A stretch of DNA of 64,000 nucleotides from Paenisporosarcina sp050269735 (GCF_050269735.1 NZ_JBNNIX010000002.1:248001-312000), one strand, 5' to 3'; numbered from the stretch's first letter, positions 34,717-43,140 are shown. Numbers and translations are program-made. Notes: generated by a model not told the origin, from the letters alone.

Positions 34717-36147
34717 TTACATGTGAATTGCTTTACCCTCTACTGCCAATGCAGCTTCGCCCATCACTTCTGAAAGTGTTGGATGCGGGTGAATTGTGCT
34801 CGCAATTTCCCATGGTGTTGCATCTAGAACCATAGCCAGACCCGCTTCAGAAATCATATCTGTCACGTGTGGTCCAATCATGTGTACGCCTAAAATATCA
34901 TTTGTTTTTTTATCGGCAATAATTTTCACGAAGCCGTCTGATTCACCGTAAACAAGCGCTTTACCGATGGCTTTGAAAGAGAATTTACCAACTTTCACAT
35001 CAAACCCTTGATCTTTTGCTTGCTGTTGAGTAATTCCAACGCTAGCTGCTTCAGGATTTGAGTAGATACAGCGTGATACCAAGTTGTAATCAATCGCATG
35101 CGTTTTTTGACCAGCAATGTGTTCCACTGCCGTAATTCCTTCATGAGAAGCAACGTGTGCCAACTGTAATCCTCCGATTACATCGCCAATTGCATAAATA
35201 TGTGATTCTTTTGTTTGGAATGTGTCTTTTACTTGGACAAATCCTTTATCGACTACGATATCCGTATTTTCGATTCCGATGCCTTCAACATTCGCTTGAC
35301 GGCCAACCGATACCAACATTTTCTCAGCAGTAAATGTTTTTGTTTCTCCTTTGAATTCGGCAGAAATCGTTACACTTCCTTCTGCTGTTTCCAATGTTTC
35401 CGGTAAAACTTTTGCACTTGTTGCAAATGTAATGCCCTTTTTCGCTAATAACTTCTGCATTTCTTTTGAAATGTCAGCGTCTTCTGTAGGAATGATGCGA
35501 TCAGCATATTCAATGACAGTCACTTCAACGCCGAAATCATTCAACATAGAAGCCCATTCAATTCCAATGACACCGCCACCAACGATTAAAATCGATTTTG
35601 GCAATTCTGTCATAGCAAGTGCTTCATCAGAACTCATGACATGCGTTCCATCAATTGTTAATCCAGGTAGTGTACGTGGACGTGAACCAGTTGCGATGAT
35701 GACATTTTTCGGGATAAGCATTTCATTCTCATCACCATTGTTCATTTCAACAGAAACCGTGCCGCCTGGAGATGGGGAGAAAATTGAAGGTCCTAACATT
35801 CTGCCTGTACCTTCGTATACATCAATTTTCCCTTTTTTCATCAATCCTTGAACACCTTGATGAAGTTGTGACACGATGCTTTCTTTACGAGCTTGTACAC
35901 GTGAGAAATCCAATGAAACTTCTCCTGTATTTACCCCAAAGTCAGCTGCATGATTTTTTGTTGTCGAAAATACTTCAGCACTGCGAAGTAGGGCTTTGCT
36001 TGGAATACAGCCTTTATGTAGACAAGTTCCACCTAAGTTCCCTTTTTCAACGATTGCTGTTTTAAGTCCTAATTGAGCCGCGCGGATTGCTGCTACATAC
36101 CCGCCTGTTCCGCCTCCAAGAATAACGATATCGTAATTGTGAGCCAT
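34717..36147 (-). CDS. lpdV: Dihydrolipoyl dehydrogenase of the bkd complex (E3)
   Basis: 476 residues from the ATG at 36147 with AAAGGAGG upstream; the upstream ATG at 36201 gives a basic extension that E3 enzymes lack. FAD site GGGTGGYVAA, redox pair Cys42/Cys47 in GGTCLHKGCIPS, NAD motif GGGVIGIEWAS, and the C-terminal His-Glu (IHPHPTLSE). It reoxidises the lipoyl arm of E2. It sits between buk and bkdAA, as lpdV does in B. subtilis. Confidence 0.96.
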   Translation of the reverse strand: MAHNYDIVILGGGTGGYVAAIRAAQLGLKTAIVEKGNLGGTCLHKGCIPSKALLRSAEVFSTTKNHAADFGVNTGEVSLDFSRVQARKESIVSQLHQGVQGLMKKGKIDVYEGTGRMLGPSIFSPSPGGTVSVEMNNGDENEMLIPKNVIIATGSRPRTLPGLTIDGTHVMSSDEALAMTELPKSILIVGGGVIGIEWASMLNDFGVEVTVIEYADRIIPTEDADISKEMQKLLAKKGITFATSAKVLPETLETAEGSVTISAEFKGETKTFTAEKMLVSVGRQANVEGIGIENTDIVVDKGFVQVKDTFQTKESHIYAIGDVIGGLQLAHVASHEGITAVEHIAGQKTHAIDYNLVSRCIYSNPEAASVGITQQQAKDQGFDVKVGKFSFKAIGKALVYGESDGFVKIIADKKTNDILGVHMIGPHVTDMISEAGLAMVLDATPWEIASTIHPHPTLSEVMGEAALAVEGKAIHM

Positions 36148-36163
36148 AACTTTCGGCCTCCTT

Positions 36164-37252
36164 TTATTTGAGGTTCGGATATACTTTTGCTTGTTCTTCA
36201 CCGTTTAATACGCGAATGGCACCTTCAGATAGTGCTTGCAATTCGTTTTCACCAGGCTGGACAACAACATCAGCGATCCAGTTGATGCGTTTTGAAATTG
36301 CTTCAACAAAATCTTTGCCATAAGCTAGTCCACCCGTCAAAATGATGGCGTCAATCTTACCTTCAAGTACGGCACTTGCTGAGCCGATTTCACGTGCAAC
36401 TTGATAAGCCATTGCCTCGTAAACAAGTTCAGCTTCTTTGTCGCCTTTTGCAATGCGTTTTTCAACCGCTACTGCATCATTCGTTCCAAGATAACTGACA
36501 AGTCCACCTTGACCGACTAATTTTTTCATAATTTCGTGACGATAATATTCCCCCGAGAAACAAAGGTCGATTAAATCGCCTGCAGGAACTGTGCCTGCGC
36601 GCTCAGGACTGAAAGGTCCATCACCATGTAAACCATTATTTACATCAATTACTCGCCCATTTTCATGAACACCGACTGTTATACCGCCACCCATATGAGT
36701 GACAATCAGTCTCATGTCTTCATAGGCTTTGCCGCACTTTTTAGCATATCGTCGTGCAACAGCTTTTTGATTTAATGCATGAAATATCGATTTTCGTTCA
36801 ATTAACGAGAATCCTGAAATACGTGCAATCGGAGCCAACTCATCGACGACCACTGGATCGACAATATAAGATGGAATATTTAAACCTGTTGCAATTTCAA
36901 ATGCTAAAATCCCACCTAAATTGGAAGCGTGTTGACCTGAGTATCCTTTTTTTAAATCTACTAGCATTGCGTCATTTACCGCATAAGTTCCGCCTTCAAT
37001 CGGACGAAGGAGTCCACCTCTGCCACAAACAGCGGATAACTTCGAAATATTGATTCCTTCTTCATCCAAGGCTTCTAAAATGGTTTGCTTACGAAATTCA
37101 TATTGATCAATGATAGAAGAAAATTGTCCGATTTCCTCAGAAGAGTGTCGGATCGTTTTTTCCATCAATAAAACATCGTTTTCAAAAACACCAATTTTTG
37201 TAGATGTGGAACCCGGGTTGATGACAAGAATGCGATATGAATGTTCTTGCAC
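36164..37252 (-). CDS. buk: Butyrate kinase
   Basis: 362 residues from a GTG at 37252 with GGGAGG about 7 bases upstream; the longer frame from 37297 is unlikely. ASKHA-fold acetate/butyrate kinase: phosphate loop VINPGSTSTKIGVF, and the GGG motif MGGGITVGVHENG (about 205-215). It makes ATP from acyl phosphates formed by Ptb, for example isovaleryl phosphate, and may also supply acids for branched-chain fatty-acid primers. It is separated from bcd by a hairpin. Confidence 0.95.
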   Translation of the reverse strand: MQEHSYRILVINPGSTSTKIGVFENDVLLMEKTIRHSSEEIGQFSSIIDQYEFRKQTILEALDEEGINISKLSAVCGRGGLLRPIEGGTYAVNDAMLVDLKKGYSGQHASNLGGILAFEIATGLNIPSYIVDPVVVDELAPIARISGFSLIERKSIFHALNQKAVARRYAKKCGKAYEDMRLIVTHMGGGITVGVHENGRVIDVNNGLHGDGPFSPERAGTVPAGDLIDLCFSGEYYRHEIMKKLVGQGGLVSYLGTNDAVAVEKRIAKGDKEAELVYEAMAYQVAREIGSASAVLEGKIDAIILTGGLAYGKDFVEAISKRINWIADVVVQPGENELQALSEGAIRVLNGEEQAKVYPNLK

Positions 37253-37280
37253 AATGATTCCTCCCAAAAATGTCTTTAAA

Positions 37281-37330
37281 GATAAGAACAGATACAACCA
37301 TAAATGAAAGTATCTGTTCTTACTTTTTTT
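37281..37330. terminator. Hairpin between bcd and buk
   Basis: TAAGAACAGATAC pairs with GTATCTGTTCTTA (13-bp arms). On the plus strand it is followed by CTTTTTTT; on the minus strand, the operon direction, the tract TTATCTTTAAAG is weak. It may act as a partial terminator or a processing/stability element inside the operon. Confidence 0.55.
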
Positions 37331-37333
37331 AAA

Positions 37334-38428
37334 TTAACGTCCGCTTAAGATATGTTTGCCGTTTTGTAAGAATTGGCTGCGTGATTTACCAACGCGAGCG
37401 ATACGTTCTTCAGCTAAACGGTCAGCTGCTACGTAAGTTGGAATTCCTTGAGTACGTGAAATTTCCATTACTTTTGCAATGTTGTCATAAACTGTTTCTA
37501 CACGTTTCATTGCACGTTCACGGTTGTAACCGTTCAATTCATCAGCAACGTTAATTACGCCACCAGCGTTGATTACATAATCAGGTGCGTATACGATACC
37601 AAGTTCGTGCAACTGATCACCATGTTTTGTTTCTTTTAATTGGTTGTTAGCTGCTCCAGCAACAACTTTTGCTTTCAATTGAGGAATTGTTTCGTCGTTA
37701 ATAATTGCGCCTAGTGCACATGGAGCAAAGATGTCTACATCTTGAGAGTAGATTTCATCTGTATTTACAGCAGTAGCACCGAATTCTTCAACTACACGAT
37801 CAACTGCTGCTTTATTGATATCCGTAACAATCAATTTCGCGCCTTCTTCGTGTAAGTGACGGCATAAGTTATATGCAACGTTACCAACACCTTGAACTGC
37901 GATGCGTTTGCCTTCTAGTGAATCGCTGCCGAATGCTTCCATTGCTGCAGCTTTCATTCCACGGTAAACACCGTATGCTGTTACTGGAGATGGGTTACCT
38001 GAAGAACCAAATGCAGGTGAGATTCCAGTTACGTAATTCGTTTCTTCATGGATTAAATCCATATCCGCTACAGTAGTACCAACATCTTCTGCAGTGATGT
38101 ATCGACCATTTAAGCCTTGGATGAAACGACCGAAAGCACGGAACATTTCTTCGTTTTTATCTTTTAATGGATCACCGATAATAACCGTTTTACCACCGCC
38201 AAGGTTTAATCCAGCTGCTGCATTTTTGTAAGTCATACCTTTAGCAAGACGAAGTGCATCTTCAATAGCATCTTCTTCAGAAGCATAAGTCCACATACGA
38301 GTACCACCAAGTGCAGGTCCTAATGTTGTATCATGAATTGCGATAATTGCTTTTAGACCAGAAGTTTTATCTTGGCAGAATACCAATTGTTCGTAATCAT
38401 AAGTCTCCATATATTTAAAAATTTCCAT
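37334..38428 (-). CDS. bcd: Leucine dehydrogenase (branched-chain amino acid dehydrogenase)
   Basis: 364 residues. NAD-dependent oxidative deamination of Leu, Val and Ile to the keto acids used by the BkdA complex. Catalytic Lys80 in LNLGGGKTV and the Rossmann motif VQGVGNVA (about 178-185) are intact, and PALGGTRMW is the family hallmark. Two bases past the hairpin at 37281-37330. It heads the catabolic part of the operon together with ptb. Confidence 0.96.
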   Translation of the reverse strand: MEIFKYMETYDYEQLVFCQDKTSGLKAIIAIHDTTLGPALGGTRMWTYASEEDAIEDALRLAKGMTYKNAAAGLNLGGGKTVIIGDPLKDKNEEMFRAFGRFIQGLNGRYITAEDVGTTVADMDLIHEETNYVTGISPAFGSSGNPSPVTAYGVYRGMKAAAMEAFGSDSLEGKRIAVQGVGNVAYNLCRHLHEEGAKLIVTDINKAAVDRVVEEFGATAVNTDEIYSQDVDIFAPCALGAIINDETIPQLKAKVVAGAANNQLKETKHGDQLHELGIVYAPDYVINAGGVINVADELNGYNRERAMKRVETVYDNIAKVMEISRTQGIPTYVAADRLAEERIARVGKSRSQFLQNGKHILSGR

Positions 38429-38458
38429 TTTAAATTCCTCCTTTGAGTTGGTCGTACA

Positions 38459-39364
38459 TTAATTCTTAGATGTACAAATTGCTAGTGCTAAAGAGTTTAA
38501 TTTACTCTCTGCACTGTCAGACCGAGAAGTCAGGACAATCGGAGCTTTTGCTCCTACTATCACTGCGCCAACTTTTGCACGGGCAAAATAGACAAGTGAT
38601 TTGTATAAAATATTGCCAGACTCAATATTCGGTACAAGCAAAATATCCGCTTGTCCAGCGTGAGGACCTTTCAAACCTTTGTGATGAGCTGCCTCAACTG
38701 AAATTGCATTATCCAGAGCAACAGGTCCATCAATCACGCAGCCATTGATTTGTCCTCTTATATTCATCGCTACTAAAGCGGCTGCATCCAGAGTCGGTTG
38801 CATAGATGGGTTTACTGTCTCTACAGCTGCAAGTGGGGCAACGACTGGCGTTTCGACACCTACTGCGTGAGCTACTTTAACAGTATTTTGCACAATTTGT
38901 GCTTTTTGCTGTAAATCAGGTGCTATGTTCATAGCAGCATCCGTTACGAAAATTAAACGATCAAAACCATTTATTTCAAAAGCTGCAACATGTGAAAGTA
39001 CACTTCCAGTTCTGAGTCCAAAGTCTGGATTCAACACCGCTTTAAGGATAAGAGCTGTTGGAATATGACCTTTCATCAATACATTCGCTTCATTCAAATG
39101 GACAGCTTTGACTGCCGCAATCGCTGCTTGTTGATCATCTTTTACATGTTGTGTGTAAATTTTCGGATGATGCAACAAGTGGGGATAGTGTATGACCATC
39201 ATTTCTTTTAATTTGTGTTCATCATCATATAGACGGAAACTCGCCATATCTTGTTCAATGGCCAAGTTAACTGCTTCAAGTACTTCCAAGCTAGCAGCAG
39301 ATGCAACAGCAACTACATTATCGTCGGAAGAAGAAGCTTGTCGGATTAAATCATTTAGATTCAA
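38459..39364 (-). CDS. ptb: Phosphate butyryltransferase
   Basis: 301 residues from a TTG at 39364 (LNLNDLIRQ...), because AGGTG lies seven bases upstream and Bacillus Ptb starts at this place; the ATG at 39385 has no ribosome site. The phosphotransacetylase fold is visible with SVLSHVAAFE and the C-terminal GAKAPIVLTSRSDSAESKLNSLA. It exchanges CoA for phosphate on short/branched acyl-CoAs, the substrate step for Buk. First gene of the bkd operon, downstream of two TGCAA-N4-TTGCA palindromes. Confidence 0.93.
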   Translation of the reverse strand: MNLNDLIRQASSSDDNVVAVASAASLEVLEAVNLAIEQDMASFRLYDDEHKLKEMMVIHYPHLLHHPKIYTQHVKDDQQAAIAAVKAVHLNEANVLMKGHIPTALILKAVLNPDFGLRTGSVLSHVAAFEINGFDRLIFVTDAAMNIAPDLQQKAQIVQNTVKVAHAVGVETPVVAPLAAVETVNPSMQPTLDAAALVAMNIRGQINGCVIDGPVALDNAISVEAAHHKGLKGPHAGQADILLVPNIESGNILYKSLVYFARAKVGAVIVGAKAPIVLTSRSDSAESKLNSLALAICTSKN

Positions 39365-39435
39365 TGGAATCACCTCAACATTCATAATTTAAGCATAAAA
39401 AGTACCCTGATAACAATCGTGAAAACGCTTTATTT

Positions 39436-39451
39436 GGCAAGAATTCGTCAT
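39436..39451 (-). promoter_or_regulatory. Candidate -24/-12 (sigma-54) promoter of the bkd operon
   Basis: On the minus strand ATGACGAATTCTTGCC has a good -12 half (TTGC preceded by ATTC) but a poor -24 half (TGAC, not TGGC). It is the best match in the ptb upstream region and would start transcription about 60 bases before ptb. I found no consensus copy. The family's known regulator type, not this sequence, is the main support. Confidence 0.3.
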
Positions 39452-39459
39452 TTTAGGTA

Positions 39460-39473
39460 TGCAAATGATTGCA
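39460..39473. promoter_or_regulatory. Palindrome TGCAA-N4-TTGCA, upstream copy 1
   Basis: TGCAAATGATTGCA. It lies 87 bases upstream of the ptb start, 5 bases from the next copy. Likely regulator-binding site of the bkd operon. Confidence 0.55.
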
Positions 39474-39478
39474 AACCA

Positions 39479-39492
39479 TGCAATTTATTGCA
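39479..39492. promoter_or_regulatory. Palindrome TGCAA-N4-TTGCA, upstream copy 2
   Basis: TGCAATTTATTGCA, a perfect palindrome except its centre, seven bases from the bkdR stop codon. Centre-to-centre distance to copy 1 is 19 bases, nearly two helical turns, so both would face the same side. Confidence 0.6.
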
Positions 39493-39499
39493 CACAATA

Positions 39500-41551
39500 C
39501 TATTCAAGCCCATATTTTTCTAATTTATAGTATAAAGTTCGAAGCGAGATACTTAAATGTTTGGCAGTTTTTGATTTGTTCCCTTTTGCCATTTCCAGTG
39601 AAGAAGAAAGAATTTCTTTTTCCATACGTTCCATTTGGTCAGCAAGAGGCAGAATTTCCTGCGCTGGTTTGCTAGAGTCAGGTTCCTGATGTTTCAACAT
39701 GGACAACGGCAAGTGATGATCATCCAAAATGGATTCAGTAGGCTTCATGAAAATCATCCCCCTGCTGATGATATTCTCCAGTTCGCGTACATTTCCCGGC
39801 CAAGAGTAAACAATCAGTCTTTGCATGGCTACCTCAGATATACCTTCCACATTTCGACCATACTCCTGGTTAAGCTTCACCAATAAACGTTCAGCAATCG
39901 CTGGAATATCCTGTTTGTGATTTCTTAATGGAGGAATTTGTATCGGCATTCGATTTAATCGATAATATAAATCTTCCCTGAACTTGCCTTCAAGCATCGC
40001 TTTTTCCATATGTATATTGGTTGCTGCGATTACTCTTACATCAATATGAATTGATTTCGTCCCACCAACGCGAACAATTTCATTTTCTTGCAATACGCGA
40101 AGTAATTTCGCTTGCGTATTACTTGAAAGTTCACCGATTTCGTCCAAAAAGATACTGCCATGATTGGCTTCTTCAAAAAGTCCTCTTTTGCCACCTTGTT
40201 TTGCTCCGGCAAAAGCTCCTTCTTCATAACCAAACAATTCACTCTCAAGCAAATGTTCGGCAATAGCCGCGCAATTTACACGAATGAACTTATTGTATTT
40301 CCGATCACTCGAACTGTGAATCGCATGGGCAAAAAGTTCTTTTCCAGTTCCCGATTCTCCCCGTAAAAGGACGGTAACTGGTGTTTTGGCTGCCAATTTA
40401 GCTTGTTCAATCGAAATTCGCATTTCATGTGAATCACCAATGATATCATCAAAAGTATACTTCGATTCCAAAGTTCGAATTATGCTTCGTGCGCGGTCCA
40501 GTTCTTTCATCAATGAACTGATTTCCGTCATATCGTGAATGACGCCTACACTACCTTTCAATCGGTTGTTAACGATAATCGGCGCAACATTTACAATGAC
40601 TTCTCTTTTTAAAGGACCAACTCGCATATTGACTCCGCGTATGGGCTTACGTGTCTGCAATACTTTTAAATGCATACTCTCCCCTTCGCTAATATCTGCA
40701 GTGGCTGGTTTTCCAATAATATCGTCCGTTTGCAAACCTGTTATTCTTGTATAGGCTGGATTAATTAAAAGACCTTTACCTTCTTCATCCACAACGGAAA
40801 TGGCATCGTCACTGGACTGAATAATTGCTTGAAGCATGGTCTGAATCTCTTTTAAATTGGTTATTTCTCCTGCTAAATTTACGACTTCCGTAATGTCTTT
40901 GAATACTGAAAATGCACCAATACGTTCGCCTTTTTCATCTATGACAGGAAATCTGGAAGTGACAATTTTCGTGCCATTGCTTAGCATTAATTCACGATTG
41001 ACTTCCGTTCGACCCGTCTCAAAAATTCGGGGTAATTCACTAGAAGGAATCACTTCATAAATGGGTTTACCCAATGCTCGCTCCATCGAAATATCCGTCA
41101 TGCGTTCAGCACTTTTGTTGAAGAAATTGACGTATCCTCGAGCATCAATACCGATCATGCCTTCTTCAATCGAATTGAAAATTAATTGTTGCTTATGGGT
41201 TTCCTCTCGGATTGTTTGAATGAAATGATCTTTCTCACGCAACAAACGGATCAACATATTCGCAACTGCACCAGGTATTAACACGGTACGGGCTGGGCGT
41301 GCCTTCAAAAGCTCTTCGAAAACCTCTGGCTGGCCTGTCAAATCAAATATCATATGTAACTCTTCTGTTAAAAACGGCTTCCACTCCGCACTTGCCGGAA
41401 TGTTATTCTCCTTGGCAATCTGAATGGCCGGTGCTTGTTCGTTAATATCTACTACTCGCTTAACACAAAAAAATTCAGCTGATAGTAACAACTTTAAAAT
41501 GGCAGTACCACCAACACCGCCACCAATTATTAAAACATTTTGCAAAGACAT
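39500..41551 (-). CDS. bkdR: Sigma-54-dependent regulator BkdR
   Basis: 683 residues. Domains: an N-terminal Rossmann-like region (LIIGGGVGGTA, residues 7-17); two PAS domains (about 120-220 and 235-345); the AAA+ domain with Walker A GESGTGKE and Walker B IFLDEIG; and a C-terminal Fis-type helix-turn-helix (SKTAKHLSISLRTLYYKLEKYG). The loop that contacts sigma-54 reads GAFAGA where nearly all activators have GAFTGA. In Bacillus, BkdR activates the ptb-bkd operon with SigL when Ile/Val are present. It is directly upstream of ptb on the same strand and has its own palindrome at 41573-41586. Confidence 0.93.
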   Translation of the reverse strand: MSLQNVLIIGGGVGGTAILKLLLSAEFFCVKRVVDINEQAPAIQIAKENNIPASAEWKPFLTEELHMIFDLTGQPEVFEELLKARPARTVLIPGAVANMLIRLLREKDHFIQTIREETHKQQLIFNSIEEGMIGIDARGYVNFFNKSAERMTDISMERALGKPIYEVIPSSELPRIFETGRTEVNRELMLSNGTKIVTSRFPVIDEKGERIGAFSVFKDITEVVNLAGEITNLKEIQTMLQAIIQSSDDAISVVDEEGKGLLINPAYTRITGLQTDDIIGKPATADISEGESMHLKVLQTRKPIRGVNMRVGPLKREVIVNVAPIIVNNRLKGSVGVIHDMTEISSLMKELDRARSIIRTLESKYTFDDIIGDSHEMRISIEQAKLAAKTPVTVLLRGESGTGKELFAHAIHSSSDRKYNKFIRVNCAAIAEHLLESELFGYEEGAFAGAKQGGKRGLFEEANHGSIFLDEIGELSSNTQAKLLRVLQENEIVRVGGTKSIHIDVRVIAATNIHMEKAMLEGKFREDLYYRLNRMPIQIPPLRNHKQDIPAIAERLLVKLNQEYGRNVEGISEVAMQRLIVYSWPGNVRELENIISRGMIFMKPTESILDDHHLPLSMLKHQEPDSSKPAQEILPLADQMERMEKEILSSSLEMAKGNKSKTAKHLSISLRTLYYKLEKYGLE

Positions 41552-41572
41552 TCAAATCCCTCTTTCATCCTG

Positions 41573-41586
41573 TGCAATCTATTGCA
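41573..41586. promoter_or_regulatory. Palindrome TGCAA-N4-TTGCA upstream of bkdR
   Basis: TGCAATCTATTGCA, 21 bases upstream of the bkdR start. It differs from the ptb-proximal copy only in the centre. The position, overlapping the likely promoter or leader, fits autorepression. Confidence 0.55.
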
Positions 41587-41899
41587 AAACTTTCTTTTAT
41601 CATACCTTACCGACAAGTTCTATGCAACGAATTCGCGGCTAGTAAAATGGAACGAAAATTTGTTTTCATGTTAAACTAGAATAGATTAAAATTTTTTCGG
41701 TTTTGATTAATAACGTTATCCTCTATCGTATAATTGCTTAGCCTTACAGTCCGAATGGTCCCGCAAATTATGAAAACACATCATTGTGGTTTCATAATTT
41801 GCGCTCATTTGGCATGGTAGGTGCACTATACTCGATATTAATTATCACAAGCCTTCATTATCATTACCGTTTAAATACAGCAGCAGGAGATGAATACTA

Positions 41900-42154
41900 T
41901 TGGTACGAATGTTAGCCTTTCTTGTATTATTGATTCCCGGATTGATGGCGGCCGGTGGTATTAAACTTATACGTGATACTATTTTCGGAAAATTAATTGG
42001 TCCCATCCCATTTCTATGGTTACAATTACTAATCGGGATTGCTTTATTAGTTATTGGTTTTGGGTTTTTTGCAGGTTTCTTATTGCATAGAGATCGAAAA
42101 AATGGCAAAGTGCAAGCAAAATTCGCTAAAGAAAAACCAAAAAAACAGCCTTGA
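41900..42154 (+). CDS. yqzF: DUF2627 membrane protein (YqzF-like)
   Basis: 84 residues from a TTG at 41900 with CAGGAGA nine bases upstream. Two membrane helices (MLAFLVLLIPGLMAAGGIKLI and LWLQLLIGIALLVIGFGFFAGFLL) with a basic lysine-rich C-terminal tail. The GGIKLIRDTIFGK loop is typical of DUF2627/YqzF, which stands at the same place between bkdR and yqiK in B. subtilis. Function unknown. Confidence 0.82.
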   Translation: MVRMLAFLVLLIPGLMAAGGIKLIRDTIFGKLIGPIPFLWLQLLIGIALLVIGFGFFAGFLLHRDRKNGKVQAKFAKEKPKKQP

Positions 42155-42185
42155 TGACAGTCACTCAAACGTTAAAAATTTCATA

Positions 42186-42224
42186 AAAAAAGGAATCCCG
42201 AGTTCGCTCAGGATTCCTTTTTTA
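42186..42224. terminator. Bidirectional terminator between yqzF and the GDPD gene
   Basis: AAAAAAGGAATCCCGAG and CTCAGGATTCCTTTTTT form a long stem flanked by A and T runs. It overlaps the end of the convergent phosphodiesterase gene. Confidence 0.85.
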
Positions 42225-42933
42225 ATTGTTTCATTAATACTTTATCCGGGAAGTCCGTAATCCAACCTAATACTACCGGGTGCGGATCAACTAAATATTT
42301 TTCATTCCCATCAATTCCGTAAAAACGTAAAGGCATGTTCGATTTAAACGCCAAATCGAGTTTTTTCTGATTGTAATGTCTTTTATGCATATGGAGTGCA
42401 TCAGCTGCAGTCAATCGACCAAGTTCTTCCCAATTTGTTTTTTTCGTGCCGATATATGCCGTCTGCAACATCGGATTACATTTTTTAATTCGTTCTAGCA
42501 ACTCATAATGAAACGAAGAAAAATGAATGTTCAAATGACTGTACGACCGTTTAAACAGAAGATCAATTTGTTCTGGAGCATTCAAAAATGTTTCTTTTAA
42601 CTCAACATTAAGAGCGAGTTCGTTTTTTGCAGCAAACCCCAATACTTCTTCGAAAGTCTGAATAGAATCCCCATTCACCAACCGCCAAAAAGAGGTGCCT
42701 AATCTTAATTTCTTTACTTCTTCATAATACATTGACGAAACATTTTTTCGGATTTTTGCTAACCGCCAAAAGTCAGAATCATGAGTAACAATGGGTACTA
42801 AATCTTTTGTTAACTGTAAATCAATTTCTAACCCATCTGCTCCCAGTTCAATCGCTTTTGTAAAAGCGGCAGATGAATTTTCAAGTGCATATGCAGATGC
42901 ACCTCGATGTGCATATATCGGAACTCTCATCAT
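42208..42933 (-). CDS. Glycerophosphodiester phosphodiesterase (YqiK-like)
   Basis: 241 residues, a TIM-barrel hydrolase that splits glycerophosphodiesters to glycerol 3-phosphate and an alcohol. Active-site motifs: YAHRGASAYALENS (His, Arg, Glu/Asn), LEIDLQLTKD (Glu and Asp metal ligands), THD, and ELKET. There is no signal peptide, so it is cytoplasmic. Named by position and sequence as yqiK; substrate range not determined. It is upstream-adjacent to the spo0A remnant and read in the same direction. Confidence 0.9.
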   Translation of the reverse strand: MMRVPIYAHRGASAYALENSSAAFTKAIELGADGLEIDLQLTKDLVPIVTHDSDFWRLAKIRKNVSSMYYEEVKKLRLGTSFWRLVNGDSIQTFEEVLGFAAKNELALNVELKETFLNAPEQIDLLFKRSYSHLNIHFSSFHYELLERIKKCNPMLQTAYIGTKKTNWEELGRLTAADALHMHKRHYNQKKLDLAFKSNMPLRFYGIDGNEKYLVDPHPVVLGWITDFPDKVLMKQLKKES

Positions 42934-43017
42934 CTATCGTCAACACCTTGTCTATATGTATAGTTTTTACTTACCCTCTCTTCCCTAATATATGCATCTT
43001 TTTCCATAGAACAGGGG

Positions 43018-43055
43018 GAAAAAAACACAGATGCCAAAAAATCGACATCTGTGCT
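43018..43055 (-). terminator. Terminator of spo0A
   Basis: CACAGATGCC ... CGACATCTGTG forms a stem. On the minus strand it is followed by TTTTTTTCCCC. It lies seven bases after the spo0A stop codon and has been kept although almost all of the gene is missing. Confidence 0.8.
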
Positions 43056-43061
43056 TTAATA

Positions 43062-43121
43062 TTAACTAGCCATATTTTCCAATCGAATTTTATCGGCAAT
43101 CATTGCAATGAACTCCGAGTT
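43062..43121 (-). pseudogene. spo0A: 3' end of spo0A (last 19 codons and stop)
   Basis: The minus strand reads NSEFIAMIADKIRLENMAS then TAA. Spo0A of B. subtilis ends NSEFIAMVADKLRLEHKAS, so 14 of 19 residues agree and the rest are conservative. Upstream the frame reads VNV and meets a TGA at 43137-43139, with no Spo0A-like sequence. The remaining ~245 codons of the gene are not in the window. Position and direction fit spo0A upstream of yqiK. The junction with non-Spo0A sequence is the end of the prophage described below. Confidence 0.85.
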
Positions 43122-43140
43122 AACATTGACAATAAATCAA
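43110..43140. other. Probable prophage attachment junction in spo0A
   Basis: Spo0A coding similarity ends at the AAC codon (43119-43121). Everything to the right until the window end is phage-like. The crossover must lie in or just beside AACTCGGAGTTCATTGC. The partner half with the 5' part of spo0A should be at the far end of the prophage, beyond 64,000. Core identity cannot be set from one end only. Confidence 0.6.

Noticed and set aside
41845..42168. 107-codon minus-strand frame opposite yqzF
   Set aside because: It is the antisense shadow of the DUF2627 gene.
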